DNA of 48,320 bases from Solirubrobacterales bacterium (GTDB lineage: Bacteria > Actinomycetota > Thermoleophilia > Solirubrobacterales > Solirubrobacteraceae), in contig JAOPZM010000173.1 in the NCBI GenBank assembly GCA_025964115.1, positions 1 to 48,320 on the forward strand. The letters run 5' to 3'. Below the pieces are notes generated by a model that saw only the letters and a program-made list of their open reading frames with translations, ran no database searches and had not been told where the DNA came from. The translations under genes and the position numbers were made by a program. Below, piece after piece: positions 32,967 through 41,519 of this stretch (the stretch's first letter is position 1; every line of letters begins with the position of its first letter).

Positions 32967-33674
32967 ATGAAGAACGGACACCAGACAGAGCAGCCGCCTC
33001 CCCTGAACGGCGAGATAGCCGCGGCGCCCGCCACCGGGATCGACCCTGCGGTCGGCCTGCGCGAGACGCTGCGCGAGGCGCTCGCCCGCCATGGCGAGCG
33101 AGCGGTGCTGCTGTGCTCCTTCCAGAAGGAGGAGTCGGTGCTGATCGACGAGCTGCTGAGCGTCAGCGAGGGACGGGCCGATCGTGTGAGGGTCGTGACG
33201 ATCGACACGGGCGTGCTGTTCGAGGAGACGCTGCAGACGTGGAGGACCTTCGAGGAGCGCTTCGGCGTCAAGATCGAGGTGCAGGACGCGACCGGTCCCG
33301 GCGGCCCGTGGACCGGCCCCGAGAACTGCTGCTCGGTAGCGAAGGTGGCGGCGCTCGAGCGGGCCCTCGATGGCGCAGAATGCTGGATCACGGGCATCCG
33401 CCGCGAGCAGGGACCGACGAGGGCCGCGACCGAGCTGATCGAACACGACGACAAGCGCGGCCTGTGGAAGTACAACCCGCTGGCCTTCTGGACCGACGCC
33501 GACCTGTGGCGCCGCATCCACGAGCGCGATCTGCCCTACAACCCGCTTCACGACCAGGGCTACGAGTCGATCGGCTGCGCGACGTGCACGCTCCCCGGCA
33601 GCGGGCGCGAGGGCCGCTGGGCCGGAACCGACAAGACCGAGTGCGGCCTGCACGTCGAGACGGTGACGCTGTGA
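32967..33674 (+). CDS. cysH: Adenylyl-sulfate (APS) reductase, iron-sulfur type
   Basis: 235 residues. The PP-loop-type domain includes LLCSFQKEESVLI and VVTIDTGVLFEET. Cys121-Cys122 (ENCCSVAKV) and Cys204/Cys207 (GCATCTLPG) form the four-cysteine set of the 4Fe-4S cluster that marks APS reductases, in contrast to PAPS-specific CysH of E. coli. The catalytic C226 sits in the C-terminal TECGLHVE. It reduces APS to sulfite and AMP with thioredoxin. The absence of CysC/PAPS kinase in the operon agrees with direct APS use. Its stop overlaps the CysD start (GTGA). Confidence 0.92.
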   Translation: MKNGHQTEQPPPLNGEIAAAPATGIDPAVGLRETLREALARHGERAVLLCSFQKEESVLIDELLSVSEGRADRVRVVTIDTGVLFEETLQTWRTFEERFGVKIEVQDATGPGGPWTGPENCCSVAKVAALERALDGAECWITGIRREQGPTRAATELIEHDDKRGLWKYNPLAFWTDADLWRRIHERDLPYNPLHDQGYESIGCATCTLPGSGREGRWAGTDKTECGLHVETVTL

Positions 33675-34588
33675 GCGTCGCCGTGCGCCCCCAGCTGAGC
33701 CATCTCCGTGCCCTGGAGTCCGAGGCGATCCACGTGATGCGCGAGGTGGCCGCCGAATTCGAGCGGCCGGTGCTGCTCTTCAGCGGCGGCAAGGATTCGA
33801 TCGTGCTGCTGCGTCTCGCCGAGAAGGCGTTCCGCCCGGCGCCCTTTCCGTTCCCACTGATGCACGTCGACACCGGGCACAACTTCCCCGAGGTGATCGA
33901 GTTTCGCGACCGCCGCGTGGAAGAGCTTGGCGAGCGGCTCATCGTCGCGAGCGTCCAGGAGTCAATCGACAGCGGCAGGGCCGTCGAGGAGACCGGGCCA
34001 CGGGCCTCGCGCAACCGGTTGCAGACCGTGACCCTGCTGGACGCGATCGCAGAGCACGGCTTCGACGCCGCGTTCGGCGGCGCCCGCCGCGACGAGGAGC
34101 GTGCGCGCGCGAAGGAGCGGGTGTTCTCGTTCCGCGACGACTTCGGCCAATGGGACCCCAAGAACCAGCGTCCCGAGCTCTGGAACCTTTACAACGGGCG
34201 CATTCGCAAGGGCGAGAACGTGCGGGTCTTCCCGCTCTCGAACTGGACCGAGCTGGACGTCTGGGAGTACATCGACCAGGAGCAGCTCGAGGTGCCCTCG
34301 ATCTACTTCGCCCATGAGCGCAAGGTCTTCAGTCGCGACGGGATGCTCTATGCGTGGCGGCCGGGCACCGAGCTGATCGACGGTGAGGAGGTGTTCGACG
34401 ACACGGTGCGCTACCGCACGGTCGGCGACATGAGCTGCACGGGTGGCGTGCGCTCGGAGGCGTCAACGCTCGCCGAGGTCGTGCTCGAGATCGCTGCGAC
34501 ACGGGTGACCGAGCGCGGCGAGACCCGAGCGGACGACAAAGTCACCGAGGCCGCGATGGAGGACCGCAAGAAGGCCGGGTACTTCTGA
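33671..34588 (+). CDS. cysD: Sulfate adenylyltransferase subunit 2
   Basis: 305 residues, PP-loop ATP pyrophosphatase fold. The PP motif is LLFSGGKDSIVLLRLAEKAF, followed by LMHVDTGHNFPEVIEFRD. DAAFGGARRDEERARAKERVF and NVRVFPLSNWTELDVWEYI are strongly conserved in CysD. It forms APS from ATP and sulfate, driven by GTP hydrolysis of CysN. The GTG at 33671 overlaps the APS reductase stop by four bases, so it was chosen over in-frame upstream codons. The C-terminal EDRKKAGYF is the normal end. Confidence 0.95.
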   Translation: MSVAVRPQLSHLRALESEAIHVMREVAAEFERPVLLFSGGKDSIVLLRLAEKAFRPAPFPFPLMHVDTGHNFPEVIEFRDRRVEELGERLIVASVQESIDSGRAVEETGPRASRNRLQTVTLLDAIAEHGFDAAFGGARRDEERARAKERVFSFRDDFGQWDPKNQRPELWNLYNGRIRKGENVRVFPLSNWTELDVWEYIDQEQLEVPSIYFAHERKVFSRDGMLYAWRPGTELIDGEEVFDDTVRYRTVGDMSCTGGVRSEASTLAEVVLEIAATRVTERGETRADDKVTEAAMEDRKKAGYF

Positions 34589-34607
34589 TGCGCCGTCCGG
34601 GCGCCCG

Positions 34608-35879
34608 ATGACGCTCGACCTGCTGCGCTTCACGACGGCCGGATCGGTCGATGACGGCAAGAGCACGCTGATCGGGAGGCTCCTCTACGACGCCGAGCAG
34701 GTGTACGAGGATCAGCTTGAGCACGTCGCGCAGGCAAGCCAGCGGCGCGGCGGCGAAGGAGCCCTCGACCTGGCGCTGCTGACCGACGGCCTGCGCGCTG
34801 AGCGCGAGCAGGGGATAACGATCGACGTCGCCTACCGCTACTTCGCGACGGCCAAGCGGCGGTTCATCATCGCCGACTGCCCCGGCCACCAGCAGTACAC
34901 GCGCAACATGGTGACCGGCGCCTCCACCGCCGACGTCGCCGTCGTGCTGATCGATGCGCGCCGCGGCGTGCTCGAGCAGTCAAAGCGCCACGCCTTCATC
35001 AGCGCCCTGCTTGGCATCCCGGAGATGGTCGTGGCGATCAACAAGATGGACCTCGTGGACCACTCGCAGGCTCGCTTCGAGGAGCTCGTCGAGGAGTTCG
35101 AGGGCTTCGCCGCGAAGCTCAACGGCCACGGACGAGCGATCACCTACATCCCGATGTCGGCGCTCAACGGCGACAACGTCGTCGAGCGCTCGCCGCGGAT
35201 GCAGTGGTACGACGGGCCCGTGCTGCTCGAGCTGCTCGAGGAGGTCGAGGTCGCCTACGACCACCCCTACGACAAGCCGGCGCGCTTCCCCGTCCAATGG
35301 GTGATCCGTCCTGCCAGCGGCACGCTGACAGGCGACTACCGAGCCTACGCCGGGCAGCTGGCCAGCGGCGCGCTGCGCAGGGGCGATGAGGTCGCCGTGC
35401 TCCCGAGCGGCGGGCGCACGCGGGTGGCGGCGATCGACACATACGACGGTGAGCTCGAGGAGGCGATGGCACCGATGTCCTTCGCCTTGCGGCTCGAGGA
35501 CGAGCTCGACGTCTCACGGGGCGAGCTGATCTGCCACCCCGACGAGTCCCCCACGGTGACGCGCGAGCTCGAGGCGGACGTCTGCTGGATGGCGCAGGAG
35601 CCGATGCGCCCCGGCGGGCGCTATCTGATCAAGCACACCTCCCGCAACGCGACCGCGGTCGTCGATCGGATCGGGGAGGTCGTCGACGTGCACACGCTCG
35701 AACGCGACGCGCCGCCGGCCGAGCTGCAACTCAACGACATCGCCCGCGTGCGCCTGCGCACGAGCGCACCCCTGGTGCTCGACCCGTACACGAGCAACCG
35801 CCGCACGGGCAGCTTCATTCTGATCGACGAGGCGAGCAACGGGACGGTCGGCGCCGGCATGATCACCGAGGCGATCTGA
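34608..35879 (+). CDS. cysN: Sulfate adenylyltransferase subunit 1 (GTPase)
   Basis: 423 residues, elongation-factor-like. G1 is GSVDDGKST (residues 12-20), G3 DCPGHQQY and G4 NKMD, followed by two beta-barrel domains (VIRPASGTLTGDYRAYAGQL, then NRRTGSFILID at the end). It couples GTP hydrolysis to APS synthesis by CysD. It lacks a C-terminal APS kinase (CysC) domain, which again suggests the APS-reductase route. It follows cysD by 19 bases. No Shine-Dalgarno is obvious, so translation may be coupled. Confidence 0.94.
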   Translation: MTLDLLRFTTAGSVDDGKSTLIGRLLYDAEQVYEDQLEHVAQASQRRGGEGALDLALLTDGLRAEREQGITIDVAYRYFATAKRRFIIADCPGHQQYTRNMVTGASTADVAVVLIDARRGVLEQSKRHAFISALLGIPEMVVAINKMDLVDHSQARFEELVEEFEGFAAKLNGHGRAITYIPMSALNGDNVVERSPRMQWYDGPVLLELLEEVEVAYDHPYDKPARFPVQWVIRPASGTLTGDYRAYAGQLASGALRRGDEVAVLPSGGRTRVAAIDTYDGELEEAMAPMSFALRLEDELDVSRGELICHPDESPTVTRELEADVCWMAQEPMRPGGRYLIKHTSRNATAVVDRIGEVVDVHTLERDAPPAELQLNDIARVRLRTSAPLVLDPYTSNRRTGSFILIDEASNGTVGAGMITEAI

Positions 35880-35944
35880 CCGCGATGAGCCGACACCGAG
35901 CCGGGCGGACCGCTGCGATGGCGGCGCCGAGACCGCGCCTTAAC

Positions 35945-35950
35945 TAAGCT
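35945..35950 (+). promoter_or_regulatory. -10 box (TAAGCT) of the carboxylase alpha gene
   Basis: TAAGCT is followed by TCCCGGCCCG (10 bases) and the ATG at 35961. The 14-mer TAAGCTTCCCGGCC is repeated exactly at 42004. Confidence 0.55.
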
Positions 35951-35960
35951 TCCCGGCCCG

Positions 35961-37793
35961 ATGTTCGAGAAGGTACTGGTCGCCAACCGCGGTGAGATAG
36001 CGGTCCGCATCGTGCGTGCGCTCGATGAGCTGGGCATCGCGAGCGTCGCCGTCTACTCGGAGATCGACCGCGGCGCGTCTCACGTGCGGCGCGCCGGTGA
36101 GGCGTACAACCTCGGCGAGGGACCGGCCGCCGAGAACTACCTGAGCATCGAGAAGATCCTCGACGTGGCACGCAGGTCCGGCGCCGAGGCGATCCACCCC
36201 GGCTACGGGTTCCTCGCCGAGAACGCGCCGTTCGCGCAGGCCTGCGAGGACGCGGGCATCGTCTTCATCGGGCCGCCCGCGAGCGCCATCGAGGCGATGG
36301 GGTCGAAGACGCGTGCGCGGGAGCTGATGCAGCACGCGGGCGTGCCGATAGTGCCGGGGACGACCGAGCCGGTGGCGAGCGCCGCCGAGGCGCTCGAGAT
36401 AGTCGAGCAGCAGATCGGCTTCCCGGTCGCCGTCAAGGCGGCCGGCGGCGGTGGCGGCAAGGGATTTCGCGTGGCGCTCAGCGCGGAGGAGCTCGAGGGC
36501 GCGTTCGAGGGCTCAAGTCGCGAAGGCGAGAAGTTCTTCTCCGATCCGACCGTCTACCTCGAGCGCTACCTGCACGACCCGCGCCACGTCGAGGTGCAGG
36601 TGCTCGCCGACCGCCACGGAAACGTGATCCATCTGGGCGAGCGCGACTGCTCGATCCAGCGGCGCCACCAGAAGGTGATCGAGGAGTCGCCCGCCCCCGA
36701 GTGGGTCGTGGATCCCGAGATGCGCGCGCGGATCGGTGAGATCGGGGTCAATGCGGCGAGGGCCGTCGACTACGTCGGCGCCGGGACGATCGAGGGCCTG
36801 TTCTCGGCGACCGGGAGCCCACCCACCGCCGAGCCCGAGTACTTCTTCCTCGAGATGAACACGCGCGTGCAGGTCGAGCATTGCGTGACGGAGATGACGA
36901 CGGGCATCGACATCGTCAAGGAGGGCATCCGGGCCGCGGCCGGCGAGGAGCTCGCCTACCGCCAGGAGGACGTCGTCCTGCGCGGGCACGCGATCGAGTG
37001 CCGCATCAACGCCGAGGACGCATCCAAGAGCTTCGCCCCGGCCCCGGGCAGGATCGGCAGATACCGCGAGCCGGCGGGCCCGGGAGTGCGAGTGGACTCA
37101 GGCGTGGAGGAAGGCGGCGAGGTGTCGCCCATGTACGACCCGATGGTTGCGAAGCTGATCGTCTGGGATGCCGACCGCGAGCAGGCCACGCGACGCATGC
37201 TGCGCGCGCTGGGCGAATTCGAGATCGAGGGCCTGAAGACGCTGATCCCCTTCCACCAGGCGCTGCTCGCCACCGACCAGTGGGCGCGCGGCGAGACGTG
37301 CAGGGACCTGCTGGAAGACAAGAAGTGGCTGAAGACGCTCGCCTTCCCGGCGCCCGCCGCCCCGGATGCGGCCGCCGCCGAGGACGAGCCGGCCAAGGTC
37401 GAGCAGACCTACGCCGTGGAGGTCTCCGGGAGGCGCTTCGACGTGCGTGTCGTGGGGCCGCCCCTCGCGACTGGCGCCGATGCCGCGCGCAACGGCTCCG
37501 GACCAGCCACGCCGCGCAAGGCGCCCAGGCGCGGCGAGCGAAAAGCCGCCACGAGCTCCGGCGGCCCCGACACGCTGCCCTCTCCGCTGCAGGGGAACAT
37601 GTGGAAGGTGCTCGTCAAGCAGGGCGACACGGTCGAGGAGGGGCAGCTGCTCTGCATCATCGAGGCGATGAAGATGGAGAACGAGATCACCGCCCACAAG
37701 TCGGGCACGATCGTCGAGCTGCCGATCTCCGAGGGCGCGCCGATCCAGGCGGGCGCGCCGATAGCGACGATCAAGAGCGCGGACGAGAGCTAG
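35961..37793 (+). CDS. Acyl-CoA carboxylase alpha subunit (biotin carboxylase plus biotin carrier)
   Basis: 610 residues. The biotin carboxylase domain starts FEKVLVANRGEIAVRIVRAL, with HPGYGFLAENAPFAQAC, KAAGGGGGKGFR (ATP-grasp loop), EMNTRVQVEHCVTEMTTGID and HAIECRINAED. An Ala/Pro linker near 470-530 leads to the carrier domain with the biotinyl K571 in EAMKMENE. It carboxylates biotin for the beta subunit; the acyl-CoA (acetyl, propionyl or both) is not decided by sequence. It is separated from the beta and epsilon-like genes by the sulfur operon. The stop overlaps the convergent hydrolase gene by four bases. Confidence 0.94.
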   Translation: MFEKVLVANRGEIAVRIVRALDELGIASVAVYSEIDRGASHVRRAGEAYNLGEGPAAENYLSIEKILDVARRSGAEAIHPGYGFLAENAPFAQACEDAGIVFIGPPASAIEAMGSKTRARELMQHAGVPIVPGTTEPVASAAEALEIVEQQIGFPVAVKAAGGGGGKGFRVALSAEELEGAFEGSSREGEKFFSDPTVYLERYLHDPRHVEVQVLADRHGNVIHLGERDCSIQRRHQKVIEESPAPEWVVDPEMRARIGEIGVNAARAVDYVGAGTIEGLFSATGSPPTAEPEYFFLEMNTRVQVEHCVTEMTTGIDIVKEGIRAAAGEELAYRQEDVVLRGHAIECRINAEDASKSFAPAPGRIGRYREPAGPGVRVDSGVEEGGEVSPMYDPMVAKLIVWDADREQATRRMLRALGEFEIEGLKTLIPFHQALLATDQWARGETCRDLLEDKKWLKTLAFPAPAAPDAAAAEDEPAKVEQTYAVEVSGRRFDVRVVGPPLATGADAARNGSGPATPRKAPRRGERKAATSSGGPDTLPSPLQGNMWKVLVKQGDTVEEGQLLCIIEAMKMENEITAHKSGTIVELPISEGAPIQAGAPIATIKSADES

Positions 37794-38608
37794 CGAGCCG
37801 CGACGTTCGCGGCGTGAAGCACCCGCTGCGCCCGTGAGCGCCGTCCGTGCGGCAGCTCGGCGGCGGACCCGCGCTCGAGCAGCGCCTGAAGGTAGGCGGC
37901 GTCCTCGGCGAGCACCGCGAGCGCGCGCGCGCCATCCAGCACAGGGCCGTGGCCTGGGACGACGTGCGCCGCGCGCGCCACCAGCGGACGCAGGCGCTCG
38001 AGCGTGGCGAGGTAGGAATCGATTCCTTCGCGCGCGCTGACGGTCGGTATCTCGACGCTCGAGAGGTAGTCGCCCGCCACGAGCACCTGTGCCCAGGGGA
38101 CCCAGATGGCCATCCCGTCGCCGGTGTGCCCCTCCGCGGGGTAGAGCTCGAGCTGGGCGTCGCCGATCCCGCAGGTCCCGGGCACCGGCAGCGCCTGCAC
38201 CGCTCCGAGCTGCAGAGGGCGCTCGCGCACGAGGTAGAGCCTCTCGTCGAAGGCGCGCAGCTCGCGCTGGGCGCCACCGGGCTCGGCCTGCAGGCGCACG
38301 GCGCTGCTCTCGGCGCAGCCTAGCGTGGCGTCCGGGAAGGGGATCCTCGCGAGCAGGTGGTCCCAGTCGGCGTGCGTCGCGAGCAGACCGCCCGGCTGCG
38401 GGAGGCGTGCCTGCTCGAGCAGCGAGGGCAGCAGGGCGAGCTCGTCGGGCAGGATGGGCGAATCCACGACGAAGGTCTCGCCGGACGGCGTCGCATCCTC
38501 GGGTTCCTGCACGTCTGCCGAGACGCCGCCCCGCACGATCGTGCAGTTGGTCTGCAGCAGCCGGCTCGTGACCACGATCACGTCGCGGTGGAGCGAGATG
38601 GCTCGCAA
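37790..38608 (-). CDS. Metallo-beta-lactamase-fold hydrolase
   Basis: 272 residues. The metal motif is THADWDH (78-84), an HxDxDH variant of HxHxDH. GHTGDGMAIWVP, AGDYLSSVEIPT and VPGHGPVLDGA give the further His and Asp ligands. The fold covers glyoxalase II-like and related hydrolases; the variant motif and missing C-terminal domain argue against a simple glyoxalase II assignment. Its substrate is unknown. It lies 15 bases after the HAD-like gene on the same strand, so they may share a transcript. Confidence 0.8.
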   Translation of the reverse strand: MRAISLHRDVIVVTSRLLQTNCTIVRGGVSADVQEPEDATPSGETFVVDSPILPDELALLPSLLEQARLPQPGGLLATHADWDHLLARIPFPDATLGCAESSAVRLQAEPGGAQRELRAFDERLYLVRERPLQLGAVQALPVPGTCGIGDAQLELYPAEGHTGDGMAIWVPWAQVLVAGDYLSSVEIPTVSAREGIDSYLATLERLRPLVARAAHVVPGHGPVLDGARALAVLAEDAAYLQALLERGSAAELPHGRRSRAQRVLHAANVAAR

Positions 38609-38623
38609 GGTCCTGGAAGGGGT

Positions 38624-39304
38624 CTAGGAGACGCCGAGCAGCTTGGCGGCCTCGCGCAGGTTGGGCACCTCGGCCGTCGGCTTGCGCTGGTTGGAGTCCA
38701 GCGTCTCTTTGTTGCGATTGACCCAGATGACGGGCACGCGCTGCTTCACGCACGGCACCACGTCGTGGTAGTGGCTCGCGGCGACGTGCACCCACCCGCG
38801 CTTGCCGCCTATGCGCCTCGCGCACTCGGTGAAATGGGCCGGCTCAGGCTTGTAGGAACGGACCTGTTGGGCAGTCACGACGAGGTCGAAGTCGATCGGG
38901 ATGTGGCGGCGGGTCTGTCCGAGCAGCTTGTCGTCGATGTTCGACAGCAGCCCGAGCTTGTACTTCTTGGCGAGCTTCTGCAGCTGCGGATTGGTCTCCT
39001 TGAAGGGTTTCCAGCGCTGCACCGAGTCGGGCAGGAACCCCGAGCGGGAGGGCTCCAGCGGCCAGTCGATGCGTTTTGCGATCTCGATCGCCGTGCGGCG
39101 CAGCACCTCGGCGTAGAGCTCGTAGGAGCCGCCCTCGATTTCGCGGGAGATCTCGTGGAAGAGCGGGATGATGACGTTGCGGTCGATCTCGTAGCCGTCG
39201 CGCGCGGCCTCCGCCGCAAAGGCCTCGTAGATCCCAGTCTCCCAGTCGATCAGCGTGCCATATACGTCGAAAGTGACGAATGTGATGTTTTTCGGGATGG
39301 GCAT
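38624..39304 (-). CDS. HAD-superfamily hydrolase (haloacid-dehalogenase type II-like)
   Basis: 226 residues. Motif I is FDVYGTLIDWETG with the nucleophile Asp, motif II LLSNIDDKLL, motif III the Lys of RSYKPEPAHF and the acidic end HVAASHYHDVVPC. The VYGTLID form is typical of (S)-2-haloacid dehalogenases and their relatives. Real dehalogenase activity is not implied; many members act on phosphates. ATG at 39304 was chosen since the longer ORF only adds non-protein-like sequence from the sucC side. A palindrome overlaps its -10 box. The downstream hydrolase is 15 bases away. Confidence 0.85.
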   Translation of the reverse strand: MPIPKNITFVTFDVYGTLIDWETGIYEAFAAEAARDGYEIDRNVIIPLFHEISREIEGGSYELYAEVLRRTAIEIAKRIDWPLEPSRSGFLPDSVQRWKPFKETNPQLQKLAKKYKLGLLSNIDDKLLGQTRRHIPIDFDLVVTAQQVRSYKPEPAHFTECARRIGGKRGWVHVAASHYHDVVPCVKQRVPVIWVNRNKETLDSNQRKPTAEVPNLREAAKLLGVS

Positions 39305-39309
39305 CGCGC

Positions 39310-39322
39310 GGGCATTATGCCC
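39310..39322. promoter_or_regulatory. 13-bp palindrome GGGCATTATGCCC over the -10 box of the HAD gene
   Basis: GGGCAT-T-ATGCCC is a perfect inverted repeat with one central base. The minus strand reads CATAAT (39314-39319) 9 bases before the ATG at 39304, so a protein bound here would block that promoter. Confidence 0.5.
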
Positions 39323-39370
39323 TGCGAGGGCCCTCGACGCGCTCACCCGTCTGCGGAGCGCGTCTTTCGT

Positions 39371-39376
39371 TAGAGT
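39371..39376 (+). promoter_or_regulatory. -10 box (TAGAGT) of sucCD
   Basis: TAGAGT is 12 bases before the ATG at 39389, at the long end of the leaderless range. Confidence 0.4.
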
Positions 39377-39388
39377 GCTCCGTCCGCA

Positions 39389-40552
39389 ATGGACCTGCTG
39401 GAATACGAGGGAAAGCAGCTGTTCGCGCGGCACGGCCTGAGGGTGTCCCCAGGCAGGGCCGCCACAACAGTCGAGGATGCCGTGAGAGCCGCGGGCGACG
39501 TGGGCTACCCGGTGGTGGTCAAGGCGCAGGTCCTGATCGGCGGCCGTGGGAAGGCTGGCGGGGTCAAGCTGGCCGCCGACGAAAGCGAGGCTCGCCAGCA
39601 CGCCCAGAACATCCTCGGGATGGACATCAAGGGGCACATCGTGCGCACGCTGTGGATCGAGCATGCGTCAGATATCGCCTCCGAGTACTACGCATCTGTG
39701 CTGCTCGACCGCTCGGCCAAGCGACCGCTCGTCATGTTCAGCGTCGAGGGTGGCGTCGACATCGAACAGGTCGCCGAGGAGACCCCGGAGAAGCTGATCC
39801 GCCATCACGTCGACCCGCTGCTGGGCCTCTCGCGCGAGGAGGCGGTGAAGATCGCGGCCGACGGCGGCGTCGATGGGGACGTGGTCGAAGGCGTGGCGGA
39901 CGCGCTCGTGGCGCTGTATGAGGTCTGGACCGCAGAGGACGCCACGCTCGCTGAGATAAACCCGCTGATCGTCACGCCCGATCGCGAAGTCAGGGCGCTC
40001 GACGCGAAGGTCTCGCTCGACGGCAACGCCCTCTACCGCCACCCCGAGAACCAGTCTCTGTCGGATAGCGAGAACGAAGACCCGATCGAGCGGCGGGCGA
40101 AGGAGGAGGGCGTCCAGTACGTCAAGCTCGACGGCGACATCGGCATCCTCGGCAACGGCGCCGGCCTCGTGATGTCGACGCTCGACGTGGTCGCCCAGGC
40201 GGGCGGGTCGCCGGCGAACTTCCTCGACGCGGGCGGCGGCTCAGACGCCGAGAAGATCAAGCAGGCCGTCGAGCTGATACTCGCCAACGACGCGGTGAAG
40301 GCCGTGCTCTTCAACATCTTCGGGGGCATCACCCGCGGCGACGAGGTCGCCAGGGGCCTGATTGCGGCCTTCGAGGACGTCAAGCCGTCTGTTCCGTTCG
40401 TGGTGCGGCTAGACGGGACCAACGACGTCGAGGGCCGGCGCCTGCTCGACGAGGCCAAGCTGCCGAACGTCTACCCGGCCCGCACGATGGACGAGGCAGC
40501 CGAGAAGGTCGTGGCGCTGGCCGCCGGCCAGCCCGTGGGAGCCGCCGCCTGA
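39389..40552 (+). CDS. sucC: Succinyl-CoA synthetase (ADP-forming) beta subunit
   Basis: 387 residues. MDLLEYEGKQLFARHGL is the canonical start. The ATP-grasp domain shows KAQVLIGGRGKAGGVKLA and WTAEDATLAEINPLIV; the C-terminal domain has GNGAGLVMSTLD, ANFLDAGGGSDAEK and FNIFGGITRGDEVA. With SucD it makes succinate and ATP from succinyl-CoA in the TCA cycle, also the end of the propionate route started by the carboxylase and mutase in this window. The stop TGA overlaps the sucD ATG by one base (TGATG). Confidence 0.96.
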   Translation: MDLLEYEGKQLFARHGLRVSPGRAATTVEDAVRAAGDVGYPVVVKAQVLIGGRGKAGGVKLAADESEARQHAQNILGMDIKGHIVRTLWIEHASDIASEYYASVLLDRSAKRPLVMFSVEGGVDIEQVAEETPEKLIRHHVDPLLGLSREEAVKIAADGGVDGDVVEGVADALVALYEVWTAEDATLAEINPLIVTPDREVRALDAKVSLDGNALYRHPENQSLSDSENEDPIERRAKEEGVQYVKLDGDIGILGNGAGLVMSTLDVVAQAGGSPANFLDAGGGSDAEKIKQAVELILANDAVKAVLFNIFGGITRGDEVARGLIAAFEDVKPSVPFVVRLDGTNDVEGRRLLDEAKLPNVYPARTMDEAAEKVVALAAGQPVGAAA

Positions 40553-41448
40553 TGGCGATCCTGGTCGACCAGGACACGCGCCTCGCCGTGGCCGGCATAA
40601 CCGGGCGCGAGGGATCGTTCCACACGCTCAACAACCGCCGTTACGGCACGAATGTCGTCGGCGGCGTCACGCCGGGCAAGGGCGGCCAGGACGTGGAGGG
40701 CATCCCCGTGTTCGACAGCTGGGCGCAGGCGATGGACGAGGCGCAGCCGAACACGGCGATGATCTTCGTCCCGCCGCGCTTCGCCGCCGACTCGATCCTC
40801 GAGGCCGCCGCGGCGGGCGTCGAGCTCGTGGTGGCGATCACCGAGGGGATCCCGGCGCATGACGAGCTGCGCGTCTACAACCTTCTCAAGCGAGACCACC
40901 CGGGTACGCGGCTGATCGGCCCCAACTGCCCCGGGATCCTCTCGCCGGGCAAGGCGAACGTGGGGATCATCCCCGCGTCGTTCTTCAAGGAGGGCAACGT
41001 CGGGGTCGTCTCGCGGTCGGGGACGCTGACCTACCAGATCGGCAACGAGATAGCGCAGGCCGGCTTCGGCTGCAGCACGATCGTGGGCATCGGCGGGGAC
41101 CCGGTTCCGGGCTCGTCCTTCGTCGACGTGCTCGAGCTCTTCCAGGCGGACGAGCAGACCGAGCTGATCGTGCTGTCCGGTGAGATCGGCGGCTCCGCCG
41201 AGGAGGAGGCGGCCGAGTACATCTCGGGATCGGTGACGAAGCCCGTGGTCGCGTACATCGCCGGCTTCACGGCTCCGGCCGGCAAGCAGATGGGCCACGC
41301 CGGGGCGATCGTCTCGGGCTCGGCCGGAACCGCTGCCGCGAAGGCACAGGCGCTCGAAGCGAAGGGCGTGCGCGTGGGCCGGACTCCCACGCAGGTGGCC
41401 GCGATCGCCGTGGAGGTTCTTGGCGGCACCCCGGTCACAGCTCCCTGA
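40552..41448 (+). CDS. sucD: Succinyl-CoA synthetase (ADP-forming) alpha subunit
   Basis: 298 residues. The CoA-binding domain has AVAGITGREGSFHTLNN and GTNVVGGVTPGKGG. GPNCPGILSPGKANVGIIP and VSRSGTLTYQIGNEI follow. The phosphorylated His is H249 in GKQMGHAGAIVSG. The subunit binds CoA and carries the phosphohistidine of the reaction. It overlaps sucC by one base and should be translated by coupling. The next gene starts 71 bases downstream from its own promoter. Confidence 0.96.
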   Translation: MAILVDQDTRLAVAGITGREGSFHTLNNRRYGTNVVGGVTPGKGGQDVEGIPVFDSWAQAMDEAQPNTAMIFVPPRFAADSILEAAAAGVELVVAITEGIPAHDELRVYNLLKRDHPGTRLIGPNCPGILSPGKANVGIIPASFFKEGNVGVVSRSGTLTYQIGNEIAQAGFGCSTIVGIGGDPVPGSSFVDVLELFQADEQTELIVLSGEIGGSAEEEAAEYISGSVTKPVVAYIAGFTAPAGKQMGHAGAIVSGSAGTAAAKAQALEAKGVRVGRTPTQVAAIAVEVLGGTPVTAP

Positions 41449-41506
41449 GCGCCGACCGGCCCCACAGCAGCCGCGTCGCGGAAGCCGTGGGCGCACGCAC
41501 TCCCGC

Positions 41507-41512
41507 TACGCT
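41507..41512 (+). promoter_or_regulatory. -10 box (TACGCT) before the proline-rich/aminotransferase ORF
   Basis: TACGCT is 7 bases before an in-frame GTG at 41520, giving a leaderless start for the N-terminal proline-rich segment. Confidence 0.45.
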
Positions 41513-41519
41513 TGCGGCC

